A DNA stretch of 10,000 nucleotides, from the NCBI GenBank assembly GCA_020216805.1, contig JAIWNN010000026.1, positions 1 through 10,000 of the forward strand. The letters run 5' to 3'. Below, in pieces: positions 1 to 6,765 of this stretch. Below the pieces are notes generated by a model that was not told the DNA's origin, made no database searches, and was given only the letters and a program-made list of their open reading frames with translations. Both the position numbers and the translations under genes were made by a program. Source of the DNA: Desulfarculus sp. Lineage in GTDB: Bacteria; Desulfobacterota; Desulfarculia; Desulfarculales; Desulfarculaceae. How positions within the stretch are numbered: position 1 is the stretch's first letter; each line of letters begins with the position of its first letter.

Positions 1-919
1 GCACCGCCAGGCGGTAGTAGAGGTCGCGGCGAAAGCCGCCTTGCTCCACCATGGCCGCCAGGTCGCGGTTGGTGGCCGAGACCACCCGGGTGGTGGTGCT
101 GTGCTTTTTGGTGCCGCCCACCCGGTAGTACTCGCCGGCGTCCAAAAAGCGCAGCAGCTTGGCCTGGGCCTCCAGGCTCAGGTCGCCCACCTCGTCCAGG
201 AAGAGCGTCCCCCCGGCCGCCTGCTCGATCAGTCCCTTCTTGCCCCCGGGTCGCGCTCCACTGAAGGCCCCGGCCTCGTAGCCGAAAAGCTCGCTCTCGA
301 TCAGCTCCCGGGGGATGGCGGCGCAGTTGAGGCTGACGAAGGGGCCGTTGAAGTTGGGGCTGTGGTAGTGGATGGCGCTGGCGATCAGCTCCTTGCCGGT
401 GCCGGTCTCGCCCACGATCAAAACCGGGGCGTCCGGGCTCTGGGCCACCTGGCCCACGAACTCCCAGAGGTCGGTGACGCCCCGGCTCTCGCCGATGAAG
501 CAGGGCAGGTTGTCCTCGATCAGGCGGTCCTGCAGGGCCTGGACTTCCTTGCGCAGGCGGATGGACTCCAGGGCCGCGGCGATGGTCTGGCGCAGGGTGT
601 CCATCTGCAGAGGCTTGACCACGTAGTCGGTGGCGCCCTTTTTCATGGCCGCGATAACCGTCTCGGCGTCCTCGTAGGCGGTGATCATGATGAACAGCAC
701 GTGGGGGTGCTTTTGCCGGATGCGGACCATGGCCTCGATGCCGTTGATGCCCGGCAGGCCGATGTCCATCAGGATCAGGTCCGGCGGGGCGGTCTCCACC
801 ACCGGCAGGGCCTCCTCGGCGCTGGCGAAGGTCCGCACCTGGTACTGGGTCAGGGTCAGCAGCGCCGCGTCGCGGATGCTCTCCTCGTCGTCCACCACGT
901 ATACGGAATATCGGATCAT
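1..919 (-). CDS. NtrC-family sigma-54-dependent response regulator (3' truncated by window edge)
   Basis: This is a two-component activator that, when phosphorylated, would hydrolyse ATP to open sigma-54 promoter complexes. 306 residues are visible. The receiver domain spans about 1-120, with acidic pair D10/D11, phosphoacceptor D52 ([10 protein letters not shown]), T80 and K102. The AAA+ domain starts near 140, with Walker A GETGTGKE at 170-177, the sigma-54 contact loop [10 protein letters not shown] at 213-222 and Walker [13 protein letters not shown] with D242/E243. The loop reads GAFSGA instead of the usual GAFTGA, a conservative Thr-to-Ser change. The rest of the AAA+ domain and the expected Fis-type HTH lie outside the window. 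The ATG at 919 is preceded by a good ribosome site (GGGGAG, about 925-930). It follows the histidine kinase stop by 24 bp on the same strand, so that kinase is its likely partner. The family assignment is secure; the target genes are unknown. Confidence 0.95.
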   Translation of the reverse strand, partial: MIRYSVYVVDDEESIRDAALLTLTQYQVRTFASAEEALPVVETAPPDLILMDIGLPGINGIEAMVRIRQKHPHVLFIMITAYEDAETVIAAMKKGATDYVVKPLQMDTLRQTIAAALESIRLRKEVQALQDRLIEDNLPCFIGESRGVTDLWEFVGQVAQSPDAPVLIVGETGTGKELIASAIHYHSPNFNGPFVSLNCAAIPRELIESELFGYEAGAFSGARPGGKKGLIEQAAGGTLFLDEVGDLSLEAQAKLLRFLDAGEYYRVGGTKKHSTTTRVVSATNRDLAAMVEQGGFRRDLYYRLAV

Positions 920-943
920 GTCGCTCCCCTGCCGATTGGCCGG

Positions 944-3163
944 TTAGCCATGGCTGTCATAGCCCCAGTAGACCACCGCTGGTATTTCCACCCGGAACTC
1001 GGCCCCGCCCCAGCGGCTGACGCCGACCTTGAGCGCGCCGCCGTGGTCGGTGACGATGCGGTGGCTGAGGCTCAAGCCGATGCCCGAGCCCTCGCGCTTG
1101 ATGGAGAAGAAGGGATCGAAGATCTTCTCCCGCAGCTCCAGGGCCACCCCGGGGCCGGAGTCGGCCACGGTGAAGACCAGGCGGTCGCCCTCCAGGGCGG
1201 TGGCCACCAGCAGGCGCTTGTCGCCGGGATGGTCGCGCAGGGCCTGCACCGCGTTGGTGATCAGATTCAGGAGCACCTGGCCGATGAGTTGACGGTCGGC
1301 GTGACACAGGGGGAGGTCCTCGGCCAACGCCCGCTCCAGGCCGATGCCGGCCTTGCGCAGGGTCACCGCGCTCAGCTCCAGGGCCTCCTCCACCACCTGG
1401 TTGGGATTCATCCAGCCCATCTTGGGGCTGTTGGGCCGGGAGAAGTCCAGTACCCGCTTGATCACCGCCTCGATCTTGGCCGAGGCGTTCTTGATGCTGT
1501 CCAGCACCCGCTGGGCGTCGGAGGCCCTTTCGGGCTGATCGATGAGGTCTTGCAGGGCGCTGAGGTAGAGGTTGATGCCCGATAGGGGGTTGCGGATCTC
1601 GTGGGCCAGGCCGGCCGCCACCCGGCCCAGGGAGGCCATCTTGTCCTGGATGCCAAGGAGGTGCTCCAGCTCCTTGGCCTTGGTGGTGTCCAGCCAGATC
1701 ACCAACAGGGCCGGATATCCCTGGAACTCGATCAGATTGGCCCGGCAGAAGGCCCAACGCAGGCCCTGACCACTGGGCATGCGGCCATAGGGGAAGTAGC
1801 GCAGCTCGAACTCCAACTGGCCGCCTTGGGCCGCGACTTCGGCTTCGGTCAACCGGGCCAGGCGGTCCAGGTCCTCGGGCGGGGCGTCGCGGAACTGGGC
1901 GAACTCGAAATCCCGGGGCAGGTCGCCCAACAGGCGCACGAACTCCGGATTGCGATAGACCACCCGCCCTTTTTGCAGGATGCAGATGCCCACCAGGGAG
2001 TGCTCCACCAGGTCGCGGAAGCGCTTCTCGCTCTGGCGCAGGGCCTCGTCCATCTCCCGGCGGGCGGTGACGTCCTCCAGCGAGCCTAGCACCCCCACCA
2101 CCCGGCCCTCGGCGTCGTGCAGGGGGATGCGGCTGGTCTCCATCCAGCGGCATTCCCCGCCGGGGCCGGTCCAGGCCTCCAGCAGCCGCAGCTCGGGCCG
2201 GTCGCTTTGCATCACCCGGGCGTCGGCCAGGCGCTGGGCGTGGGCCTGGTTCAGGTCCCAGGCCAGGTCGAAGTCGGTCTTGCCCTTGACCTGCTGGGGG
2301 CTGTCCACCCCGGAGAGCCGGGCGTAGTTCTGGTTGCAGCCCAGGTAGCGGCTGAGGTGGTCCTTCCAGAAGACATGCTGGGGAATGTTGTCGATGACCA
2401 GGCGCAGCATGGTGCGGCTGGCGCTGAGCTCCTCCAGGGCCTGTTGGCGGCGGGCCTCGGTGTCCAGACCGTGTTTGACGATGTACATGGAGAGCAGGAT
2501 GATGGTGACCAGGATGGTCAGGGAGACGGCGGTGAGCTTGCTGAGCATGGCCGTGATTTCGGCCGCCACGTCCTCCACGTAGATGCCGGTGCCCACAATC
2601 CAGCCCCAGGGCTGGAAGAGCTGCACGTAGGAGATTTTGGGGACGATGCGCTGGGGGTCGTCCATCCATTGCCACATATAGCCCACGTAGCCCTGGCCCT
2701 GGGCCTTGGCCACCTCCACGAACTCCACGAAGATGCGCTTGCCGGCCGGGTCGCTGTAGCCGGAGATGTCCGCCCCCTCCAGGTCGGTGCGATAGGGGTG
2801 CATGATCATGCGCGGGTGCAGGTCGTTGATCCAGAAGTAGTCCTTGAGGTCCTGGCCGTAGCGCTGCTGGCGGATGAGCTCCCGGGCCTGGTCCTGGGCC
2901 TGGGCCAGGGTCAGTTTGCCCTCCTGGTGCAGGCGCTGGAAATAGGCCAGGCTGTCGCAGGCGGTGCGGACCAGCTCGCGGATCATCTCCCGTTTGCGCT
3001 CCAGACTGTTCTGCTCCAGCGCCGGCAGGATGAGGGCGAAGATGGCCAGGGAGAAGAGGATCACGGTGAGGATGGCGGGCAGGATGAGGCGGATGCTGAG
3101 CGGCTGCCACAGGCGCCGCCAGCCCTTCTCCTGTCTGGCGATGGCCGGACTCTGGGTCATCAT
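944..3163 (-). CDS. Membrane-bound sensor histidine kinase, Cache-PAS-PAS-HisKA-HATPase
   Basis: The protein has 739 residues from the ATG at 3163. TM1 is at about 24-48, followed by an extracytoplasmic single-Cache domain (about 50-200, with the YFWINDLHPRMIMHP signature at 109-123), then TM2 at about 211-229. Two PAS domains (about 252-368 and 380-495) precede the HisKA dimerisation helix with phospho-acceptor H521 in HEIRNPLSGIN. The HATPase domain has an N box (LLNLITNAVQ, N637), G1 (DSGPG, 668-672), F box (IFDPFF) and G2 (GSGIGLS, 692-698), so all catalytic boxes are intact. It probably senses a small periplasmic ligand and phosphorylates the adjacent regulator; the ligand cannot be read from sequence. 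An upstream in-frame ATG at 3214 would add 17 Pro/Gly/Arg-rich residues and lacks a ribosome site. The ATG-ATG at 3163/3160 is preceded by a G-rich stretch and puts the TM segment at a normal distance, so it is preferred. Confidence 0.94.
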   Translation of the reverse strand: MMTQSPAIARQEKGWRRLWQPLSIRLILPAILTVILFSLAIFALILPALEQNSLERKREMIRELVRTACDSLAYFQRLHQEGKLTLAQAQDQARELIRQQRYGQDLKDYFWINDLHPRMIMHPYRTDLEGADISGYSDPAGKRIFVEFVEVAKAQGQGYVGYMWQWMDDPQRIVPKISYVQLFQPWGWIVGTGIYVEDVAAEITAMLSKLTAVSLTILVTIILLSMYIVKHGLDTEARRQQALEELSASRTMLRLVIDNIPQHVFWKDHLSRYLGCNQNYARLSGVDSPQQVKGKTDFDLAWDLNQAHAQRLADARVMQSDRPELRLLEAWTGPGGECRWMETSRIPLHDAEGRVVGVLGSLEDVTARREMDEALRQSEKRFRDLVEHSLVGICILQKGRVVYRNPEFVRLLGDLPRDFEFAQFRDAPPEDLDRLARLTEAEVAAQGGQLEFELRYFPYGRMPSGQGLRWAFCRANLIEFQGYPALLVIWLDTTKAKELEHLLGIQDKMASLGRVAAGLAHEIRNPLSGINLYLSALQDLIDQPERASDAQRVLDSIKNASAKIEAVIKRVLDFSRPNSPKMGWMNPNQVVEEALELSAVTLRKAGIGLERALAEDLPLCHADRQLIGQVLLNLITNAVQALRDHPGDKRLLVATALEGDRLVFTVADSGPGVALELREKIFDPFFSIKREGSGIGLSLSHRIVTDHGGALKVGVSRWGGAEFRVEIPAVVYWGYDSHG

Positions 3164-3316
3164 GCCACACCCCCCGCCGGGCGGCCTTACCGGGGGCCGT
3201 CTGCCTGGCAGCAAAGCACACCCGGGCCGGGTTTGGCAAGGCCGGCCCGCGCGGGACGGCCGGGGGCGGGTGGAGCCGGGGCGGAGTCGCCAGCGGCCCC
3301 GCCTCGGCAGGGCTGC
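3164..3316. other. Gap between Lon-like protease and kinase genes
   Basis: This is 153 bp of extremely GC-rich DNA between two minus-strand genes. Short self-complementary G/C patches are present (for example CCCGCGCGGG), but no T-tract hairpin and no credible -35/-10 or -24/-12 pair was found on the minus strand. The kinase may therefore be co-transcribed with the protease or use a promoter not recognisable by eye. Confidence 0.5.
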
Positions 3317-5755
3317 TCAAGCCTTGCGGGAAGGCTTCTTGGCCGCGGGCTTCTTTTTGGCCGGGGCCTTGGCCGCCTTGCGGGCCAGCTCCCGCAAGCG
3401 CTCCAGCTCCTGCTCCACCAGGTAGTTCACCGAGCCCTTGGGGTAGTTGCCCTTGGAGTTGGGCTCCCCGGCCGGCAGGCCGGTGAAGATCTCCAGGGCC
3501 TGGTCCAGATGCTCCACCGCGTAGATGCTGAACTTCTTCTTGCGCACCGCCGCCACGATGTCCTTGGGCAGCATCAAGTTCTTGAGGTTGGCGGCCGGGA
3601 TCACCACTCCCTGCCGGCCGGTCAGTCCCCTAGCCTCGCAGAGGCGGAAGAAGCCCTCGATCTTGATGTTGACCCCGCCGATGGCCTGGGCGCGTCCGTT
3701 CTGGTCCATGGAGCCGGTGATGGCCAGGTCCTGGCGCAGGGGCGCGCCGGAGATGCGGCTGATCAGGGCCAGGGCCTCGGCCAGGGTGGCCGAGTCACCG
3801 TCGATGGAGCCGTAGCTCTGCTCCATCACCAGGCTGGCGGTCAGGGTCAGAGGGCCCTTGCCGCCGAAGCGGTTGCGCAAAAACCCGGCCAGGATCAGGG
3901 TGCCCTTGGTGTGGAAGGGGCCGGAGAGGTTGCTTTCACGGTCGATGTTGACCAAGCCCTCGCGGCCCAATCCCAGGGCGGCGCTGATCCGCCCCGGGTG
4001 GCCGAAGGCGTGGTCGCCCAGATCGAAGACCGCCAGGCCGTTGACCTGGCCCACCTGGCTGCCGCTGGTGTCGATGTGGATGAAGCCCCGGGTCACCGAC
4101 TCGCGCAGGCGCTCCTCGGTCTGGGAGGCGCGGTGGCGGCGTTTATCCACCGCGTGTTGCACGTCCTGGGCCTGGATGGCCTGGCGCTCGGCCTGGCGGG
4201 CGTAGAAGTTGGCTTCCTTAAGGACGTCCTCGATGATGGCCAGTTGCAGGGTCAGGCGCTCGCGGTCGCCGGTCAGTTCGGCGGCCAGCTCGATCAGGCG
4301 GGCCACCGCGTCGCGGCGCAGGGGCAGCATCTGCCGGCGGTTGGCGACGTGACAGAGGTGGCCGATGAAGCCGGTGACCTCCGCCGCGCCCCAGTCCATG
4401 CGATCGGCCATCTGGGCCCGGACCTTGAACAGCTTGGGGAACTGGGGGTCATAGGCGTAGAGCAGGTTGTAGAGCATGGTTTCGCCCACCAGGATCACCT
4501 TGAAATCCAAAGGGATGGGCTCGGGGCGCAGGGTGCGGGTCACCATGAAGCCCAACTGCTCCATGGCATCTTCCATCACCACCCGTTTCTCCTTCAGGGC
4601 GCGCTTGAGTCCCTCCCAGGGCAGCCACAGGCGCAATAGTTCCAGGGCCGGGAGCACCAGGTAACCACCGTTGGCCTTGTGCAGGGCCCCGGCCTGGAGC
4701 AGGGTGAAGTCGGTCAGCAAGGCGCCGAACTGGGCCTGGCGCTCGATGCGGCCGAAGAGGTTGGGGTGGGTGGGATGGTTGACCACCACCACCGGCGCGC
4801 CATGGGTCTCGGAGTGGTCGACGAAGACGTTGACCTGGTACTCGCGGAAGCTCTGCTCCTCGCTGGGCACCGGGAAGGGCAGGGGGGGCTGTTCCTTCTT
4901 CTTGAAGCGCTCGTAGTTGTTCACCAGATCCTCGCGCACCTGCTCGAGGTAGACCAGGACCTCCTTCTGCTCGGCGTATTTGTCGACAAGCTCGTCCAGC
5001 AGGTGGCCCACCCCGGCCAGCACCGTGGCCCGGTCCAATTCACGCAGGGCGGCGTTGAGCTCCTTCTCCTCGCTGGCCACCTGGCGCAGGACCTCGGCCA
5101 CCCGCTGCTGCAGAAACTCGCTTTTTTCACGCAGCTTGACGCGGTCCTCCTCCTTCATCTCGCGGATGTCGGCCTCGCTCATGGGCTCGCCTTCGGCGCC
5201 CATGGGGGCCAGCATGATCCCGCTGGCCTCGAAGCGCAGCAGATAGCCCTGTTCGCGGGCCTCCTGATCCAGGGCCTGGAACAACTCGGCCCGGCCGCGC
5301 TTGAACTGGTTGACCAGGGCCTCACGCGCGCTTGCGTAGTCTTCGCTCTCGAACAGGGCGGGAATCTTGGTCTTCAGTCCGTCCACCAGGTTGGCCATCT
5401 CCTTGGCGAAGACCTTGCCCTGGCCGGTGGGCAGGCGCAGGGCCCGGGGCTGGTCGGGCTGGCGGAAGTTGTGGACGTAGACCCAATCCGGCGGCGCGGG
5501 CTGCTCCTTGGCGATGCGCTCCACGAAGCTGCGCACCAGGTGGGTCTTGCCGGTGCGTTGGTCACCGGCCACGAAGACGTGGTACTCCATGTCGTCCATG
5601 GCCAGGCCGAACTCCAGGGCCGCCTTGGCCCGATCCTGTCCCACCACCGGTTCTTGGCAGTGAGTGGCTTGGTCGCTAGTCTCGAAGGGCACCAGGGCGG
5701 GGTCGAAATCGCGGCGCAGGTCTTGGGGCTTGAGCGGCTTCAAGGCGTCGGCCAT
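3317..5755 (-). CDS. Lon-family ATP-dependent protease with AAA_32 domain (LonB/YcbZ-like)
   Basis: The protein has 812 residues. It would be a cytosolic ATP-dependent serine protease of MEROPS family S16, the branch with an AAA_32-type ATPase region instead of the classical Lon N-domain. Walker A is GDQRTGKT at 64-71. A helical, coiled-coil-prone insertion runs about 195-290, and the ATPase core resumes at about 305-470 (HKANGGYLVLPALELL, 359-374). The C-terminal Lon protease domain is about 565-765, with catalytic S655 in SYGSIDGDSA and K698 in GGVNIKIEGFF, so the Ser-Lys dyad is intact. Where relatives often carry the Walker B aspartate, this protein reads LVLPA, with proline at 369. The tail after 792 is Lys/Ala/Pro-rich and probably disordered. 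The ATG at 5755 has GGAGG nine bases upstream. The kinase gene follows 152 bp downstream on the same strand. Substrates are unknown; a role in protein quality control is inferred from the family. Confidence 0.93.
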   Translation of the reverse strand: MADALKPLKPQDLRRDFDPALVPFETSDQATHCQEPVVGQDRAKAALEFGLAMDDMEYHVFVAGDQRTGKTHLVRSFVERIAKEQPAPPDWVYVHNFRQPDQPRALRLPTGQGKVFAKEMANLVDGLKTKIPALFESEDYASAREALVNQFKRGRAELFQALDQEAREQGYLLRFEASGIMLAPMGAEGEPMSEADIREMKEEDRVKLREKSEFLQQRVAEVLRQVASEEKELNAALRELDRATVLAGVGHLLDELVDKYAEQKEVLVYLEQVREDLVNNYERFKKKEQPPLPFPVPSEEQSFREYQVNVFVDHSETHGAPVVVVNHPTHPNLFGRIERQAQFGALLTDFTLLQAGALHKANGGYLVLPALELLRLWLPWEGLKRALKEKRVVMEDAMEQLGFMVTRTLRPEPIPLDFKVILVGETMLYNLLYAYDPQFPKLFKVRAQMADRMDWGAAEVTGFIGHLCHVANRRQMLPLRRDAVARLIELAAELTGDRERLTLQLAIIEDVLKEANFYARQAERQAIQAQDVQHAVDKRRHRASQTEERLRESVTRGFIHIDTSGSQVGQVNGLAVFDLGDHAFGHPGRISAALGLGREGLVNIDRESNLSGPFHTKGTLILAGFLRNRFGGKGPLTLTASLVMEQSYGSIDGDSATLAEALALISRISGAPLRQDLAITGSMDQNGRAQAIGGVNIKIEGFFRLCEARGLTGRQGVVIPAANLKNLMLPKDIVAAVRKKKFSIYAVEHLDQALEIFTGLPAGEPNSKGNYPKGSVNYLVEQELERLRELARKAAKAPAKKKPAAKKPSRKA

Positions 5756-5850
5756 GCCAGCATCCTCCGGTGGTGGTGCGCTGAACGCGAGCGGGATTGA
5801 AAGTTTCGTTAGAGAATAGCACAGGACGGGCGGAGGGCGTGGGGACGGGC
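5756..5850 (-). promoter_or_regulatory. Leader/promoter region of the Lon-like protease
   Basis: The receiver-like gene upstream ends in a strong terminator, so the protease promoter should lie in these roughly 95 bp. The ribosome site GGAGG sits nine bases before the ATG. A weak -10-like TATTCT is visible on the minus strand, but there is no convincing -35, no heat-shock (sigma-32-like) pair and no CIRCE element. The promoter location is inferred from the terminator, not from a clear box. Confidence 0.35.
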
Positions 5851-5879
5851 AAAAAAAAGGGGCCCCGCTAAGGGGCCCC
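5851..5879 (-). terminator. Intrinsic terminator of the receiver-like gene
   Basis: On the minus strand there is a perfect 8-bp stem with arms GGGGCCCC and loop TTAGC, followed directly by eight T residues. It starts about 20 bp after the TAG stop of the receiver-like gene. This separates that gene from the protease downstream. Confidence 0.93.
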
Positions 5880-5899
5880 CGCGACGGTCCGCGCCCTGC

Positions 5900-6277
5900 C
5901 TAGCAGGAGGGCGTCCCGGGCCGGGACCAGGCCATGCGCACCGCCTCGCCGTGCAGGGAGGCGATGAGGGGGCGCACGTCCGAGGACTTGGGCAACAGGC
6001 GCAACTGGCCGTCATCGCGGGGCAGACGGCGCTGAGGCGGTCCCAACAGGATCAGAGGGCCGCCATGCAGGCGGCGCACCCGCGGCAACCAGGTCTCCAG
6101 GCGTTCACCGGCGGAGTCCAGGTCGGTGACCAGCAGCTGGGTCGGTTCCCGTTCCAGACGGAACATGGCCACCCCCAGGTCGGGCAGCACCTGGACCGCG
6201 AAACCCGCCTCGCTGAGCTCCTCGCGATAGAGCCTGGCCACGGCCGGGTCCTTTTCCACCACCAGCACCCGCAGCAT
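5900..6277 (-). CDS. Small stand-alone receiver-like protein with degenerate phosphorylation site
   Basis: The protein has 125 residues. The start MLRVLVVEKDPAVARLYREE resembles the first strand and helix of a CheY-like receiver domain. D52 (LLVTDLD) aligns with the phosphoacceptor and K97 (LRLLPKSS) with the conserved lysine. The acidic pair is altered (E8-K9 instead of two acids), and the position normally holding Thr/Ser after strand 4 appears to be Gly (PLILLGPP, about residue 79). There is no output domain. It may be a pseudo-receiver that binds a partner without normal phosphorylation; this is inference. The ATG at 6277 has a very strong ribosome site (AGGAGGAGG at 6280-6288). The frame stays open to 6595, but that extension is not protein-like and overlaps promoter elements. 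A sigma-54 promoter candidate lies about 110 bp upstream, and the gene has its own terminator, so it is probably monocistronic. Confidence 0.85.
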   Translation of the reverse strand: MLRVLVVEKDPAVARLYREELSEAGFAVQVLPDLGVAMFRLEREPTQLLVTDLDSAGERLETWLPRVRRLHGGPLILLGPPQRRLPRDDGQLRLLPKSSDVRPLIASLHGEAVRMAWSRPGTPSC

Positions 6278-6293
6278 GGCCTCCTCCTGGTCC

Positions 6294-6309
6294 CGGACCC
6301 CAAGGTCCG
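6294..6309 (-). other. Small hairpin in the leader of the receiver-like gene
   Basis: CGGACC and GGTCCG arms with a 4-nt loop form a 6-bp stem just upstream of the AGGAGGAGG ribosome site. A further GGTCC copy at 6289-6293, overlapping the edge of the ribosome site, could compete for the same arm. A role in translation is speculative. Confidence 0.3.
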
Positions 6310-6386
6310 CAAATAACGAGGCCCCTTGCCTGGCCCGTCCGCGCCACGCTGGTCCCGCAAGACTGATTGACGGTATTTGATCCCGA

Positions 6387-6402
6387 TGCAAATAAAGTGC
6401 CG
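6387..6402 (-). promoter_or_regulatory. Sigma-54 (-24/-12) promoter toward the receiver-like gene
   Basis: The minus strand reads CGGCACTTTATTTGCA against consensus TGGCACGNNNNTTGCW. The invariant GG and GC are present with exact 12-bp periodicity, and only two defined positions differ. The predicted start is near 6376, giving a leader of about 99 nt to the ATG at 6277. Orientation and distance fit the gene. Confidence 0.66.
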
Positions 6403-6453
6403 ATATTCCACGGTGGGAAATTGGGTGGTTAGGCGGGCTGGCGGCGGGAAAAA

Positions 6454-6469
6454 TGTCCGAAATCCGACA
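6454..6469. promoter_or_regulatory. Putative enhancer element 1 (TGT-N10-ACA)
   Basis: TGTCCGAAATCCGACA is an imperfect palindrome with six of eight pairs matching (TGTCnGA/TCnGACA). It fits the TGT-N10-ACA pattern known for NifA-type upstream sites. Its centre is about 86 bp upstream of the predicted minus-strand start and about 257 bp upstream of the plus-strand start. It is preceded by AAAAA, as is element 2. Confidence 0.5.
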
Positions 6470-6491
6470 GATGCTTTGCCCCCGCAGAGCC

Positions 6492-6513
6492 ATCCAGGGA
6501 TAACCATCTGGAT
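6492..6513. repeat. Inverted repeat ATCCAG-N10-CTGGAT
   Basis: Perfect 6-bp arms are separated by 10 bp. The repeat lies between enhancer elements 1 and 2, and its right arm touches the minus-strand TATAAT at 6512-6517. It could be an operator for an additional regulator, or chance. Confidence 0.35.
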
Positions 6514-6539
6514 TATAGCCGGAAAACAAAAAATGTCCT
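6512..6539 (-). promoter_or_regulatory. Possible sigma-70-type promoter, minus strand
   Basis: The minus strand has a perfect -10 TATAAT (6517-6512) with AGGACA (6539-6534) 16 bp upstream as a partial -35. The -35 overlaps enhancer element 2. If active it would give a leader of over 200 nt to the receiver-like gene. It is less convincing than the sigma-54 site. Confidence 0.35.
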
Positions 6540-6549
6540 GAATTCGACG
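6534..6549. promoter_or_regulatory. Putative enhancer element 2 (TGT-N10-ACG)
   Basis: TGTCCTGAATTCGACG aligns without gaps to element 1, 80 bp away, including the AAAAA before it and an ATG-containing tail. It keeps the left half-site TGTC and right GAC, with a central GAATTC. The distance is about 165 bp to the minus-strand start and about 177 bp to the plus-strand start. Confidence 0.45.
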
Positions 6550-6551
6550 CA

Positions 6552-6567
6552 TGTCTTGATTTCGGCA
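6552..6567. promoter_or_regulatory. Putative enhancer element 3 (TGT-N10-GCA)
   Basis: TGTCTTGATTTCGGCA aligns with elements 1 and 2, giving the approximate consensus TGTCYTGAATTCGACA. It lies 18 bp centre-to-centre from element 2, close to two helical turns, as expected for paired activator dimers. It is about 160 bp upstream of the plus-strand start. Confidence 0.42.
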
Positions 6568-6620
6568 TATGGGGGTAGGGGTGGGCTTGCGCCAAAAAGC
6601 CGGAGGGACGGGGTGGGACC

Positions 6621-6658
6621 TGTTTATTTAACCGGCTAAAAGTATAGCTAAATTAAGA
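6621..6658. other. AT-rich patch between enhancer elements and plus-strand promoter
   Basis: A strongly AT-rich segment (TTTATTTAACC...GCTAAATTAAG) with two GCTAAA copies lies in otherwise GC-rich DNA, between the enhancer elements and the -24 box. This is where a DNA-bending protein would act in a sigma-54 promoter. No clear IHF consensus was found. Confidence 0.35.
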
Positions 6659-6692
6659 GCATCGCCCCCTGATTCCGCGCCGCCGGACGATT

Positions 6693-6708
6693 TGGCCCGG
6701 CTTTTGCT
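6693..6708 (+). promoter_or_regulatory. Sigma-54 (-24/-12) promoter toward the four-cysteine gene
   Basis: TGGCCCGGCTTTTGCT matches TGGCACGNNNNTTGCW at all defined positions but one (A to C). GG at 6694-6695 and GC at 6706-6707 have exact spacing. The predicted start is near 6719, giving a 47-nt leader to the ATG at 6766. Confidence 0.78.
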
Positions 6709-6765
6709 CTATCTCTGGTCGCCTGCAGGTTGCAACGGTTCACCTCCAACACCGAGGAGCAGGTC

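Larger units (their letters stand above)
6278..6765. other. Divergent regulatory region between receiver-like gene and four-cysteine gene
   Basis: This 488-bp stretch lacks a credible gene and is clearly more AT-rich than its surroundings, especially 6361-6420, 6510-6565 and 6621-6658. It holds two outward-facing sigma-54 promoter candidates, three related 16-bp elements between them, an inverted repeat, a sigma-70-like minus-strand promoter and an AT-rich patch, listed separately. Open frames crossing it on the minus strand have no protein-like composition. Confidence 0.8.

Noticed and set aside
3200..3250. GC-rich self-complementary sequence after the protease gene as a terminator
   Set aside because: There is no T-tract on the minus strand and the stems are short or interrupted; GC-rich DNA gives such matches by chance.
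957..3320. 787-residue minus-strand frame overlapping the kinase
   Set aside because: It is a Pro/Gly/Arg-rich frame-shifted shadow of the kinase with no domain signature.
41..4639. Very long plus-strand open frames (514 and 840 residues) opposite the kinase, regulator and protease genes
   Set aside because: They are antisense shadows in GC-rich DNA: composition is dominated by repeated Gly/Leu/Val/Gln/His/Asp, with no recognisable domain, while the minus strand encodes complete conserved families.
6278..6595. N-terminal extension of the receiver-like protein to 231 residues
   Set aside because: The extension runs through the promoter and repeat elements, is not protein-like, and a very strong ribosome site directly precedes the ATG at 6277.
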